A DNA stretch of 64,000 nt, taken from the NCBI GenBank assembly GCA_965216905.1, contig OZ244213.1:2790001-2854000 (forward strand). The letters are read 5' to 3'. This DNA is from G965216905 sp965216905 (GTDB lineage Bacteria > Actinomycetota > Acidimicrobiia > Spongiisociales > ZC4RG35). The notes beneath the pieces are model-generated. The model had not been told where the DNA came from, did not search any database, and worked only from the letters and a program-made list of their open reading frames with translations. A program made the position numbers and the translations under genes. This document shows positions 33,812 through 42,727 of this stretch, in pieces (position 1 is the first letter of the stretch; every line of letters starts with the position of its first letter).

Positions 33812-34249
33812 ATGTTTCTCGGATCAGACACGCACAGCCTCGACCCAAAGGGTCGAGTCGTGCTGCCCCGTCGCTTCCGGGATCAGCTCACCGACGGTTG
33901 CGTCGTCACCAAAGGCCAGGAGCGTCAGCTCCTCGTCTTCCCGCCCGATGAGTACCAGCGGCAGGCGGCCGCGGTGAAGGGCAAGGAAGACACGCGAGCG
34001 TGGCGCCGCTACGAGCGGCAGTTCTTCAGCTCGGCCGACGCCCAGACCTTGGACAAGGCCGGCCGGCTGCTCCTCCGCTCCGAGCTGAGAGGTTGGGCAG
34101 ATCTCACCGAAGGCGCCGAGGTGAAGGTGCTCGGCGTGATGGATCACATCGAACTGTGGAACCCCGCCGCCTGGGAGGCCGACCAGGCCAAGGGCGAGGC
34201 GTTCTACACCTGGGACGAAGAAGACGAGACCGAGGAGGAGGACGACTGA
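33812..34249 (+). CDS. mraZ: MraZ transcriptional regulator
   Basis: The protein has 145 residues, with two AbrB-like swapped-hairpin repeats. Each carries the MraZ-type motif: SLDPKGRVVLPRRFRD (repeat 1) and TLDKAGRLLLRSELRG (repeat 2). The C-terminal tail is acidic (DEEDETEEEDD). MraZ binds the ten-base repeats upstream and represses the dcw operon. It is the first gene of the cluster and is followed by rsmH after 118 bases that contain a large inverted repeat. Confidence 0.93.
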   Translation: MFLGSDTHSLDPKGRVVLPRRFRDQLTDGCVVTKGQERQLLVFPPDEYQRQAAAVKGKEDTRAWRRYERQFFSSADAQTLDKAGRLLLRSELRGWADLTEGAEVKVLGVMDHIELWNPAAWEADQAKGEAFYTWDEEDETEEEDD

Positions 34250-34290
34250 TCACCGGTTGACGCCAGACCTGACGATGCCTGACTCATCGT

Positions 34291-34364
34291 CAGCCCCCCG
34301 GAACCCACTTGGAAGGCCCCTGACTCCGCCCGCTTCCACGTTGGTACCAGCGCCCGGGGGGCTG
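34291..34364 (+). promoter_or_regulatory. Inverted repeat covering the rsmH ribosome-binding site
   Basis: CAGCCCCCCGG (34291-34301) and its exact reverse complement CCGGGGGGCTG (34354-34364) are 52 bases apart in the mraZ-rsmH gap. The second arm ends three bases before the ATG at 34368 and contains the G-rich Shine-Dalgarno region. RNA pairing would hide the site, so this may be a regulatory leader. An RNA motif upstream of mraW genes has been described in actinobacteria. I cannot tell whether this is a member. Confidence 0.55.
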
Positions 34365-34367
34365 GCA

Positions 34368-35348
34368 ATGAGCCAGGACCGGGATGGCGGTGCCGAGGTC
34401 GACCGTCCGGCGGACATGCTCGGTGAGGGAGACCGATCCGAGAACGTGTATCACCGGCCGGTCCTGGTGGATGTCGTCACCGAGGTGATGGGCGTCATCA
34501 CATCGGGGACGGTGGTGGATGCCACCTTCGGAGGTGGCGGTCACGCCAGCGCATTGAGACGGGAGTTGGGACACGAGGTGGACATCGTCGGCATCGATCG
34601 AGATCCTGAGGCACACCGGCAAGGCAGCCGCGCCGGCTTTCGGGTCATCGCCGGAGACTTCGGCGATCTCGAGTCCCTGCTCGCCGGAGCCGGTGTCCAC
34701 GACGTCACCGGCGTCCTCTTCGACTTCGGGGTGTCTTCGCATCAGATCGACGACCCCGATCGGGGCTTCGCCTATCGCCACGATGGTCCGCTGGACATGC
34801 GGATGGATCCAACGCAAGGCACCTCCGCGGCGGCACTGCTCCAGACCGTGAGCGAAGACGAGCTGACCGAGATCCTTCGACGGTATGGAGAGGAACCCGA
34901 CGCCCGAAGGATCGCTCGCGCCATTCTTGCCGCCCGACCGCTCGAAACCACCGGCCAGCTGGCGGATGTGGTGGCCGCCGCTTCCCCACGACGACGACGT
35001 GGCCACCCGGCGAAACGGGTCTTTCAAGCGCTCCGGATCGTGGTCAACGACGAGCTGACGTCGGTCGGCCGAGGGATCGACCAGGCGCTCGACCTCCTGT
35101 CGCCCGGTGGTCGATGTGTCGCGATCTCCTATCACTCGCTCGAGGACCGGATCGTCAAACGTCGCTTCGCGGCGGGTGCCGCCGGCTGCGTCTGCCCGCC
35201 GGACCTTCCCGTGTGCGCGTGTGGAAAGATGCCGGAGCTCGAGTTGCTGTTCCGCAAGGCGGTGCAACCGTCGGCCCACGAGATCGCCGCGAATCCGCGA
35301 GCCAGGTCGGCGCGGCTCCGGGCGGTCGAGAAGGCGAGCGCCGCATGA
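34368..35348 (+). CDS. rsmH: 16S rRNA m4C1402 methyltransferase RsmH
   Basis: The protein has 326 residues. RsmH motifs are VYHRPVLVDVV, the SAM-binding VVDATFGGGGHASAL, LFDFGVSSHQIDDPDRGFAY, RRGHPAKRVFQALRI and the C-terminal ISYHSLEDRIVKRRF. It methylates N4 of C1402 in 16S rRNA. It is in the usual second position of the dcw operon. I chose the ATG at 34368 over upstream starts that would add a Pro-rich stretch. Its stop overlaps ftsL by four bases. Confidence 0.92.
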   Translation: MSQDRDGGAEVDRPADMLGEGDRSENVYHRPVLVDVVTEVMGVITSGTVVDATFGGGGHASALRRELGHEVDIVGIDRDPEAHRQGSRAGFRVIAGDFGDLESLLAGAGVHDVTGVLFDFGVSSHQIDDPDRGFAYRHDGPLDMRMDPTQGTSAAALLQTVSEDELTEILRRYGEEPDARRIARAILAARPLETTGQLADVVAAASPRRRRGHPAKRVFQALRIVVNDELTSVGRGIDQALDLLSPGGRCVAISYHSLEDRIVKRRFAAGAAGCVCPPDLPVCACGKMPELELLFRKAVQPSAHEIAANPRARSARLRAVEKASAA

Positions 35349-35773
35349 CGAGTGCCCGTCCACTCCGCGCGCCCCAGCGAACGCGATCGCTGCGAGTCGT
35401 GCGAGGAAGAGGCTCCCGCCGGGCGAGTTTCGCTCCGTTCGTCATGTTCGGGATGGTGGTGGTGGCGGCCATGATCGGGCTCGTCCTGGCGCGCACGTCG
35501 CTCGATGCCGGAGCGTTCGAGCTGACCGAGATGCGGCGCCAGATCGAGGCCGAAGAACACCGGCAGGAGATCCTGACGCTCGAAATCGCCTCCATGGAGA
35601 GCCCGGGCCGAGTCGCACCCCTTGCCGAAGAAATGGGAATGGTGCTGCCCGACGAGCGACTGGTCCTGTTCGTGGAGCCCGGGTCCGACGCGGGAGCCAT
35701 CGACCGGCCGATCCCCGACGGCGAAACCGAGCCGGCTCGGATCGCCATGGCAACCGGAAGCGGGAACGGATGA
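35345..35773 (+). CDS. ftsL: FtsL-like cell division protein
   Basis: The protein has 142 residues. A basic cytoplasmic N-terminus of about 28 residues is followed by a TM segment (FVMFGMVVVAAMIGLVLART) and an extracytoplasmic helix with heptad-like spacing (FELTEMRRQIEAEEHRQEIL). This is the FtsL layout, and it stands in the expected place between rsmH and ftsI. FtsL acts in the divisome with FtsQ and FtsB. Sequence conservation in this family is weak, so the call relies on layout and position. It overlaps rsmH by four bases. Confidence 0.78.
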   Translation: MTSARPLRAPQRTRSLRVVRGRGSRRASFAPFVMFGMVVVAAMIGLVLARTSLDAGAFELTEMRRQIEAEEHRQEILTLEIASMESPGRVAPLAEEMGMVLPDERLVLFVEPGSDAGAIDRPIPDGETEPARIAMATGSGNG

Positions 35774-35868
35774 GAGCCGTGGCGAGTCGCCGCACTCGGA
35801 ACCGATGCAGCGCTGGCGTCGGCGTGATGGCGGATGACTCCGTCCGCATGCGTCGGCGCCGGGAGTGA
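35770..35868 (+). CDS. Possible 32-residue ORF between ftsL and ftsI
   Basis: An ATG overlaps the ftsL stop (ATGA at 35770-35773) and the frame ends three bases before the ftsI ATG. The peptide (MRAVASRRTRNRC...) is basic and shows no motif. Its last codons CGC CGG GAG TGA contain the GGGAG that could serve as the ftsI ribosome-binding site. It may be a coupling ORF that links ftsL and ftsI translation, or it may be chance. Confidence 0.35.
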   Translation: MRAVASRRTRNRCSAGVGVMADDSVRMRRRRE

Positions 35869-35871
35869 CCG

Positions 35872-37629
35872 ATGGCGGCTCGCGCCGCGGCCCGCCGAAT
35901 CGGACCCGACCAGTATCGGGTGGCCACCATTGGCGTCCTCATGGTTCTGGTCTGGATCGGTCTCGGATTCCGCCTGTTTCAGGTCCAGGTGGTCCATGCT
36001 TCGGAGTACTCGGAGCGGAGCCTCGACCAGCGGCTCGTGCGGTCCGAGATCGCCCCGCGACGCGGTTCGATCCTCGACCGGAATCGCCAACCGATGGCCA
36101 TGACGGTGGACGCCATGTCCATCTACGCGGTCCCTTCGCAGCTCGACAACCCCGGCTGGGTTGCCCAGAGCGTGGCGGCATGGACGGGCGCGGACGTGAC
36201 CGCACTGCGCGAGCGCATCGACCGGGCGATCGGGAGTGGGAGCGACTTCGTGTACCTGGCTCGCCAAGTGGACGAGCCGGTCGGGACCCAGATCCTCGAC
36301 ATGGAGATGGCCGGAGTCCATGCGATGACCGAGCCGAAGCGGATGTATCCCTCGGGTGACATCGCCGCACAGGTCGTGGGCATTTCGACGATCGACGGCG
36401 ATGGCCTGGAAGGGCTGGAGACGGTCTACGACGAGGTCCTGCGCGGAACGCCCGGCCAGATGGAGTATGAGCGTGCCGCCGGTGGCAAGGCCGAGATCCC
36501 ACAGCGGCCCACCGAGCTGACTCCGGCGGTGGCGGGCGCGGACATCATCTCGACGATCGACCTTCCGCTTCAGTACTCCACGCTGCAGGCCTGCAGTTCG
36601 GCGATCGAGCGAACCGGAGCCACGTCGTGTTGGGCGATGGCGCTGGAGCCCGAGACCGGCGAGATCCTGGCGATGGTTGGAGTGCCGGAGTTCGATCCGG
36701 TCCGCCGTTCCGCTGCCGACGGTGGCCGGTTTCACAACAGCCTGATCCGCGACGCGTTCGAGCTCGGTTCGATCCAGAAGCTCCTCACGGTGGCCACCGC
36801 TCTCGACACCGGCGTGGTCGAGCCATCCACGTGGATCGGAGCGGTGGCCGACCGCATCGAGACCACCGAGGGAGCCTGTCGCTCGATGCAAGACGACATC
36901 CACGGCTGCTTCCACGATTCGGAACGCCACGAGACGGTGGACATGCGAGTCATGGACATCTTCACGCAGTCTTCGAACGTGGGCACGATCAAGGTCGGTG
37001 GCATGATTCCCGAAGGCAAGTACGACGAGTACCTGACCCGGTTCGGGCTCGGATCGCGTACCGGGGTGGACTTCAACGGCGAGTCGAGCGGTCAGGTCGC
37101 CCAGACGCCCGGATGCTCGTCGTGCGCGGCGTCCCGGTACATCGGATACAACATCGCCGCCACACCCCTTCAGATGGCGGCAGCCTACGCGGCGATCGCC
37201 AACGACGGGGAGTGGGTCGAACCACATCTCGTCCGGTCGGTGGAGGCCGTCGACGGCGAGGTACCGACCGAGGTGGAGCGCCGCCCGGTCGTCAGTTCGG
37301 ACACCGCCTGGGCGATGCGGCAGATGCTCCGCAAGGTCGTCGAGGAGGGAACCGGAACCGCAGCCCGGGTGGCCGGATACACGGTTGGCGGGAAGACCGG
37401 GACGGCCTCCAAGCTTCTCCCCGATGGGGGCTACTCAGAGGAGGAGAACATCGCCAGCTTCGTGGGCATGGCTCCGATCGACGACCCCAAGGTCGTCGTC
37501 GCAGTGGTGGTCGACAGCCCGATCTACGAACTCCGGTTCGGTGGGTTGGCGGCAGCACCCGTCTTCGCCGAGGTCACCGAGGCCGCACTGCAGCGGCTCG
37601 GTGTTGCGCCCGATGCCCAAGCGGGGTGA
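35872..37629 (+). CDS. ftsI: Peptidoglycan transpeptidase FtsI (PBP3)
   Basis: The protein has 585 residues. A cytoplasmic tail and one TM segment (ATIGVLMVLVWIGLGF) precede a PBP dimer domain (IAPRRGSILDRNRQPMAM). The transpeptidase domain has the active Ser300 in GSIQK, SSN at 367-369 and KTG at 508-510. It crosslinks septal peptidoglycan. It has Cys pairs at 336/346 and 415/418 that could form disulfides, which is unusual to my knowledge. It follows the possible tiny ORF and is followed by murE with a 17-base overlap. Confidence 0.92.
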   Translation: MAARAAARRIGPDQYRVATIGVLMVLVWIGLGFRLFQVQVVHASEYSERSLDQRLVRSEIAPRRGSILDRNRQPMAMTVDAMSIYAVPSQLDNPGWVAQSVAAWTGADVTALRERIDRAIGSGSDFVYLARQVDEPVGTQILDMEMAGVHAMTEPKRMYPSGDIAAQVVGISTIDGDGLEGLETVYDEVLRGTPGQMEYERAAGGKAEIPQRPTELTPAVAGADIISTIDLPLQYSTLQACSSAIERTGATSCWAMALEPETGEILAMVGVPEFDPVRRSAADGGRFHNSLIRDAFELGSIQKLLTVATALDTGVVEPSTWIGAVADRIETTEGACRSMQDDIHGCFHDSERHETVDMRVMDIFTQSSNVGTIKVGGMIPEGKYDEYLTRFGLGSRTGVDFNGESSGQVAQTPGCSSCAASRYIGYNIAATPLQMAAAYAAIANDGEWVEPHLVRSVEAVDGEVPTEVERRPVVSSDTAWAMRQMLRKVVEEGTGTAARVAGYTVGGKTGTASKLLPDGGYSEEENIASFVGMAPIDDPKVVVAVVVDSPIYELRFGGLAAAPVFAEVTEAALQRLGVAPDAQAG

Positions 37630-39070
37630 GACGTTGCTCGGACTCGCCGAGGCTCTCGGTGGCTCGCTCGAGAACGTGGATATCGAAGGAGCCAGACGAA
37701 TCGAGATCGGCGACGTCACCCACGACAGCCGTCGCGCCGGTCCGGGTGTGTTGTTCGCCGCGATCCCCGGGTTCGTGACCGACGGGCACGTCTACATTCC
37801 CCAGGCCCAGCACGCAGGAGCGCCGGCGGTTCTCGCCGAGCGCCCCACCGCCTCCTCGATTCCCCACCTGCTCGTCGACGACACTCGGATGGCGCTCGGG
37901 CCGGCCGCCGCGCTGGTGCACGGTCATCCGTCCCGGGATCTGGCGGTGGTCGGAATCACCGGCACGAACGGGAAGACTTCCGTGACCCGATTGGTCGAAT
38001 CGGTGGTCACGTTCGCCGGAGAACAGGTCGGCGTGATCGGCACGTTGGGTGTGCGCATCGGGGGAGAGGAGCGCCCCGGGGAGCGGACCACCCCCGAGGC
38101 CGATGACCTCCAGCGCCTCCTGACCGAGATGCGCAGCCGCAACGTCTCCGTTGTGGCCGCCGAGGTGTCCTCTCACGCGCTGCGACTCGGGCGGGTGGCA
38201 GGGGTTGGGTTCCGAGTGGTGGCGTTCACCAATCTCACCCAGGACCATCTGGACTTCCACGACGGCATGGAGGACTACTTCGACGCGAAGGCGTCGTTGT
38301 TCCAGTCCTCGATCGCCGACGAGGCGGTGATCTGGGTCGATGATGCATGGGGTCGGCGGCTGGCCGGTACGGCCGACCTCCCGGTGACGACCGTCGGTGG
38401 TCCCGAGGCCGACATCGCAGTCTCCGACGTCGACGCCGGGATGTGGGGCAACTCGTTCACGCTCGCCGGAGCCGGCCTCGACATGCGGGTCGACATCGCA
38501 CTCCCCGGTCGATTCATGGTCGCCAACGCCGCGCTGACCGCAGTCATCGGGTTTCGACTCGGACTGGAGCCCGCGGCAATCGCCGGCGGACTGTCCGCCG
38601 CGTCGGCGGTTCCCGGCCGTTTCGAGCCGGTTCCCAACCACCTCGGCCTGGGGGTGGTCGTCGACTATTCGCATACCCCGGCGGGCATCGCAGCTGCGAT
38701 CGCCGCCGCCCGAAGCATCTGTTCCGGAGCCGTCATCGCCGTCTTCGGAGCCGGCGGAGACCGCGATCGCGGGAAGCGGCCACTGATGGGTGAGGCCGCC
38801 ACGGCGGCCGACCGGATCATCGTGACATCGGATAACCCCAGATCCGAGGCGCCCGCTGCGATCATGGCCGATGTCATGGAGGGAATCTCGACCGACGCCG
38901 AGCAGATCATCGACCGGAGGGCCGCCATCCGGCGGGCGCTGGACATCGCCGATGCCGGCGACCTCGTCTTGATCATGGGCAAGGGACACGAGCGATATCA
39001 AGAGATCGCCGGACAGCGGTTGCCCTTCGACGATCGGGTCGTCGTGCTCGAAGAGTTGGCCGGCAGATGA
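37613..39070 (+). CDS. murE: UDP-MurNAc-tripeptide synthetase MurE
   Basis: The protein has 485 residues. Mur ligase motifs: P-loop ITGTNGKTSVTRL, VAAEVSSHALRLGR, and DNPRSE, the signature of enzymes adding meso-diaminopimelate. The C-terminal domain has GDLVLIMGKGHERYQE. It adds meso-Dap to UDP-MurNAc-L-Ala-D-Glu. The start ATG lies inside the end of ftsI. The stop overlaps the mraY start by four bases. In most bacteria murF would follow here, but it is absent. Confidence 0.93.
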   Translation: MPKRGETLLGLAEALGGSLENVDIEGARRIEIGDVTHDSRRAGPGVLFAAIPGFVTDGHVYIPQAQHAGAPAVLAERPTASSIPHLLVDDTRMALGPAAALVHGHPSRDLAVVGITGTNGKTSVTRLVESVVTFAGEQVGVIGTLGVRIGGEERPGERTTPEADDLQRLLTEMRSRNVSVVAAEVSSHALRLGRVAGVGFRVVAFTNLTQDHLDFHDGMEDYFDAKASLFQSSIADEAVIWVDDAWGRRLAGTADLPVTTVGGPEADIAVSDVDAGMWGNSFTLAGAGLDMRVDIALPGRFMVANAALTAVIGFRLGLEPAAIAGGLSAASAVPGRFEPVPNHLGLGVVVDYSHTPAGIAAAIAAARSICSGAVIAVFGAGGDRDRGKRPLMGEAATAADRIIVTSDNPRSEAPAAIMADVMEGISTDAEQIIDRRAAIRRALDIADAGDLVLIMGKGHERYQEIAGQRLPFDDRVVVLEELAGR

Positions 39071-40125
39071 TCGCGCTGTTGATCGCCGCGGCCGCCGCCC
39101 TGGTGTTGTCGATCGTCGGCACGCCGATCGCCATTCGGGCGTTTCGACGTCGCGAGATCGGCCAGTTCATCCAGGAGGAGATCGAGGGCCATCACCACAA
39201 GCAGGGCACGCCCACCATGGGAGGAGTCGTCATGGTCGCGTCGGTGGTGCTCGCCTACCTCGTCGCCCACGTCCGGGTCTGGAACCCGGCCACCGGGTTC
39301 GGTTTGGACACCGAACCGCTGCGCGGCGGAGGACTGCTGGCGATCCTGGCGCTGGTGGGGATGGCGACCATCGGGTTCTTCGACGATCTGGTCAAGTACA
39401 CGCGGAAACGGTCACTGGGACTCAACAAGCGCAGCAAGTTCGCCGGTCAGTTGCTGGTGGCGGTGTCCTTCGCGGTCGGTGCCAACGCGGCGGGTGTGTC
39501 CACGGAGCTCTCCTTCGTGCGCCCCATGGGGCTCGACCTCGGCGTGTTCTTCTTCGTCTGGGTACTGCTCTTGCTCACCGGCTTCGCCAATGGAGCCAAC
39601 TTCGCGGACGGTATGGACGGTCTGGCCGCCGGTGCCGGTGCCCTCATGTTCGGGGCGTACACGGTCATCGCCTTCTGGCAGTCGAGGAACTTCGATCCCA
39701 TCTATCGCGAGGTCACCGATCCTCGTGAACTGGCGATCGTGGCGGCCGCCATGCTCGGGGCGCTGATGGGGTTTCTGTGGTGGAACGCACCACCCGCCAA
39801 GATCTTCATGGGCGATGTCGGGTCGAATGCGATCGGCGGACTGCTGGCGGCGCTGGCGCTGCTGACCAACACCCAACTCCTGTTGGTGGTGGTCGCCGGA
39901 CTGTTCGTCGCCGAGGCGATCTCGGTGATCCTGCAAATCGGCTCGTATCAGCTCTTCGAGCGGCGCATATTCCGGATGGCACCGCTGCACTTCCACTACT
40001 CGCTCCTCGGGTGGCCCGAGACGACCATCGTGATCCGGTTCTGGATCGCCGCCGGGGTCTGTGTTGCTCTCGGCCTCGGGCTCTTCTATGCGGATTTCAT
40101 CTCTGCAGATGGGTTGTTCCGTTGA
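39067..40125 (+). CDS. mraY: Phospho-MurNAc-pentapeptide transferase MraY
   Basis: The protein has 352 residues and about ten TM segments. MraY motifs: HHKQGTPTMGGVVM, FFDDLVKYTRKRSLGLNKRSK, NGANFADGMDGLAAG, GDVGSNAIGG and the histidine region PLHFHYSLLGWPET. It makes lipid I from UDP-MurNAc-pentapeptide and undecaprenyl phosphate. The start overlaps murE (ATGA) and the stop overlaps the TTG start of murD. Confidence 0.93.
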   Translation: MIALLIAAAAALVLSIVGTPIAIRAFRRREIGQFIQEEIEGHHHKQGTPTMGGVVMVASVVLAYLVAHVRVWNPATGFGLDTEPLRGGGLLAILALVGMATIGFFDDLVKYTRKRSLGLNKRSKFAGQLLVAVSFAVGANAAGVSTELSFVRPMGLDLGVFFFVWVLLLLTGFANGANFADGMDGLAAGAGALMFGAYTVIAFWQSRNFDPIYREVTDPRELAIVAAAMLGALMGFLWWNAPPAKIFMGDVGSNAIGGLLAALALLTNTQLLLVVVAGLFVAEAISVILQIGSYQLFERRIFRMAPLHFHYSLLGWPETTIVIRFWIAAGVCVALGLGLFYADFISADGLFR

Positions 40126-41450
40126 GAGTCTTGATCCTCGGCGCCGGGGTGTCCGGCACCGCCGCGGCTCGGCTGGCCCGGCGGTTGGGCTGGTCGCCCG
40201 TCGTGTTCGACGAGCAACCCGAATCTCTGACTGCGCTGTTGAGCGAGGGAGTGGCCACGGTGGCCGGGACGTGGGACCGTCACCTCCTCGGCGACGTCGA
40301 TCTCGTCGTGACCAGCCCCGGAATCCCCGAACGCTCCGTGCCGATCGTGGACACCCTCGAGTCGGGGGTCCCGCTCTGGAGCGAGATAGAGCTGGCGTGG
40401 CGCCAGCTCGACGTCCCCACCGTGGCGGTGACCGGAACCAACGGAAAGACGACGGTGACGTCACTGATCGCGGACATGCTCGTCGAATCGGGCAGCCGTG
40501 CGGCTCCGTTGGGCAACATCGGGACCCCGCTCTCGAACGCGGTCGGCCGGTCGCTGGACGTCGCCGTCGTGGAGGTCTCGAGCTTCCAGTTGCGGTTCAC
40601 CGAGACGTTCCGACCCGACATTGCCGTCGTCACGAATGTCGCTCCCGATCACCTCGACTGGCACGGAAGCTTCGATCGATATCTCGACGCCAAACGTCAG
40701 ATCGTCGTTCGGCAACGCCCCGAGGACGTCGTGGTGTACGACGTCGACGACGATGGCGCCCGGCGGGTGGCGGAGTCCGCACCCTCAGAGCGGCTCGCCG
40801 TGTCGGGGACCCGGCTCTGTGAGGCCGGATTCGGGGTGTCCGGTGGACGCCTCATGCTCGGAGATCAACAGATACCGATCTCCGATCTCCGGGTGCACGC
40901 GCCCGCATACCTGTTCGACCTGGCGGCGGCCGGCGCCTCGGCGGTTCTGGCCGGAGCCGATGCGGCGTCTGTCGCGACGGTCGCTCGCCGGTTTCGGCCG
41001 GGTCCGCACCGCCGAACGGTGGTCGGCACGATGGAAGGCGTCACGTTCGTCGACGATTCGAAAGCCACGAACCCACACGCGGCGCTGGCTTCGATCGCCG
41101 GCTACGACCGAGTGGTGCTCATCGCCGGCGGCCTCGCCAAAGGTCTCGATCTGACTCCGTTGGCTCAGCATCCCAAGGTCAGGACGCTGGTGGCGATTGG
41201 CGCCGCTGCTCCCGACCTGCTCCGGGTGGCGGGAGCGCGTGGGGTGGGGGCCACCACCATGGACGATGCCGTGCGCAAGGCATCGGAGGCAGCCGAGCCG
41301 GGTGATGTCGTCCTGCTCGCCCCGGGCTGCGCCAGTTTCGACATGTTCGAGGACTACGCCCGGCGGGGTGACGTCTTCTCCGAGGCGGTTCATCGATTGG
41401 TGGTCGAGAGCCGGAATCAACGCTCGAACAGCGGAGGCGGCTCGAGATGA
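40122..41450 (+). CDS. murD: UDP-MurNAc-L-Ala:D-Glu ligase MurD
   Basis: The protein has 442 residues. Motifs: the N-terminal nucleotide-fold VLILGAGVSGTAAARLA, P-loop VAVTGTNGKTTVTSL, VVEVSSFQL and the C-terminal DDSKATNPHAALASI. It adds D-Glu. The likely start is TTG at 40122, overlapping the mraY stop. No better start is seen because LRVLILGAG is the natural beginning. It overlaps ftsW by four bases. Confidence 0.92.
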   Translation: MRVLILGAGVSGTAAARLARRLGWSPVVFDEQPESLTALLSEGVATVAGTWDRHLLGDVDLVVTSPGIPERSVPIVDTLESGVPLWSEIELAWRQLDVPTVAVTGTNGKTTVTSLIADMLVESGSRAAPLGNIGTPLSNAVGRSLDVAVVEVSSFQLRFTETFRPDIAVVTNVAPDHLDWHGSFDRYLDAKRQIVVRQRPEDVVVYDVDDDGARRVAESAPSERLAVSGTRLCEAGFGVSGGRLMLGDQQIPISDLRVHAPAYLFDLAAAGASAVLAGADAASVATVARRFRPGPHRRTVVGTMEGVTFVDDSKATNPHAALASIAGYDRVVLIAGGLAKGLDLTPLAQHPKVRTLVAIGAAAPDLLRVAGARGVGATTMDDAVRKASEAAEPGDVVLLAPGCASFDMFEDYARRGDVFSEAVHRLVVESRNQRSNSGGGSR

Positions 41451-42727
41451 CGGGCAAGGTGACCTCCATCACCGAGATCCGCTCCGCGATCCAGCGACGC
41501 GAAGCGCGGGTGAAGACCACCAATCGGACCGTCTCCACCTTGTTGCTCGTCGTGGCGGCGCTCATCCTCATCGGGTTGGCGGCGACGATCTCGGCGAGTT
41601 CGGCCGTTGCCATTCAGAGTCAGGCCGACCAGTTCCACTTCCTGAAGCGTCAACTTCTCGGCCTCGGCCTGGGTACGGTGGCGCTGCTGACCGCTGCGTT
41701 CGTCCCCTACCAGTGGTACCGGAAGCTGGCCGTGCCGCTCACGGCGGTTTCGCTCATCCTGCTGGTCGTCGTGCTGATGGTGGGATCGGTCGTCAACGGT
41801 GCCAAGTCCTGGCTGCATCTCGGGCCGGTGAGCTTTCAACCCGCCGAGCTCGCCAAGTTCTCGGCGATCGTGTCGTTGGCGGCGGCCTATGAGCGCAAGC
41901 ATCGGTCGCTGGGGGACCTCGGCCACTTCCTCGCCCCGATGGCCGTGTATGTCGGACTTCCCGCCGCGCTCATCATGTTCCAGACCGATGTCGGAGCAGT
42001 CCTCGTCATGGGAGCAGCGGCGATGGCCGTCGCCGCCGTGTCGGCGGCACCCTTCCGCTTCGTGACGGTCACGAGCGCCACCAGCTTCGTCACCGCCTTG
42101 ACCCTCATCCTGGCGGGTGGCGGCGAGCGGAGTCGCCGTCTGACGGCGTTCCTCGACCCATGGGCCGACCCGTCCGGCGATTCCTGGCAGCTGGTCCAAG
42201 GCTATTACGCGTTGGGCACGGGTGGGTTGTTCGGTTCGGGCCTGGGAAACAGTCGAGCCAGGTGGTTCTATCTGCCAAACGCCCACACCGACTTCATCTT
42301 CGCCATCATCGGTGAGGAGACGGGAATCGTCGGTGCCGGCGTCGTGCTCGCGCTCTTCGCGGTGCTGGCTGCGACCGGCTGGATGATCGCCAACCGGGCT
42401 CGCGACGCTTTTGGACGAATGCTGGCGATCGGCCTGACCGCATGGTTCATCATCCAGGCGGTGGTCAACGTCGGCGGAGTGTTGGGTGTGCTCCCCATCA
42501 CCGGCGTCACGCTCCCCTTCGTCTCCTACGGCGGAACCTCCTTGGCGATCTCGATGGCCGTGGCGGGAGTCCTCATCTCCATCGCCGCGGCACCCACCTC
42601 GCGAAGGCGATCTCGACGAACCGCCGCTCCCTCGGCTGCCAGCCCTCCACGATCTGGCCGATCCCGAGCCGGTCGTTCGCCCTCAGGGCAGACGTCCACC
42701 GGACGGCGGCCATCCCGACGCCGATGA
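41447..42727 (+). CDS. ftsW: Lipid II polymerase FtsW (SEDS family)
   Basis: The protein has 426 residues and about ten TM segments. SEDS/FtsW signatures are GAKSWLHLGPVSFQPAELAK, FQTDVGAVLVMG, PNAHTDFIFAIIGEETGIVG and GVTLPFVSYGGTSL. It polymerises glycan strands with FtsI. The C-terminal tail of about 40 residues is rich in Arg, Ser and Pro. It overlaps murD and murG by four bases each. Confidence 0.93.
   Translation: MTGKVTSITEIRSAIQRREARVKTTNRTVSTLLLVVAALILIGLAATISASSAVAIQSQADQFHFLKRQLLGLGLGTVALLTAAFVPYQWYRKLAVPLTAVSLILLVVVLMVGSVVNGAKSWLHLGPVSFQPAELAKFSAIVSLAAAYERKHRSLGDLGHFLAPMAVYVGLPAALIMFQTDVGAVLVMGAAAMAVAAVSAAPFRFVTVTSATSFVTALTLILAGGGERSRRLTAFLDPWADPSGDSWQLVQGYYALGTGGLFGSGLGNSRARWFYLPNAHTDFIFAIIGEETGIVGAGVVLALFAVLAATGWMIANRARDAFGRMLAIGLTAWFIIQAVVNVGGVLGVLPITGVTLPFVSYGGTSLAISMAVAGVLISIAAAPTSRRRSRRTAAPSAASPPRSGRSRAGRSPSGQTSTGRRPSRRR

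Noticed and set aside
35155..37227. Minus-strand frame of 690 residues under ftsI
   Set aside because: Antisense to rsmH, ftsL and ftsI; no motif.
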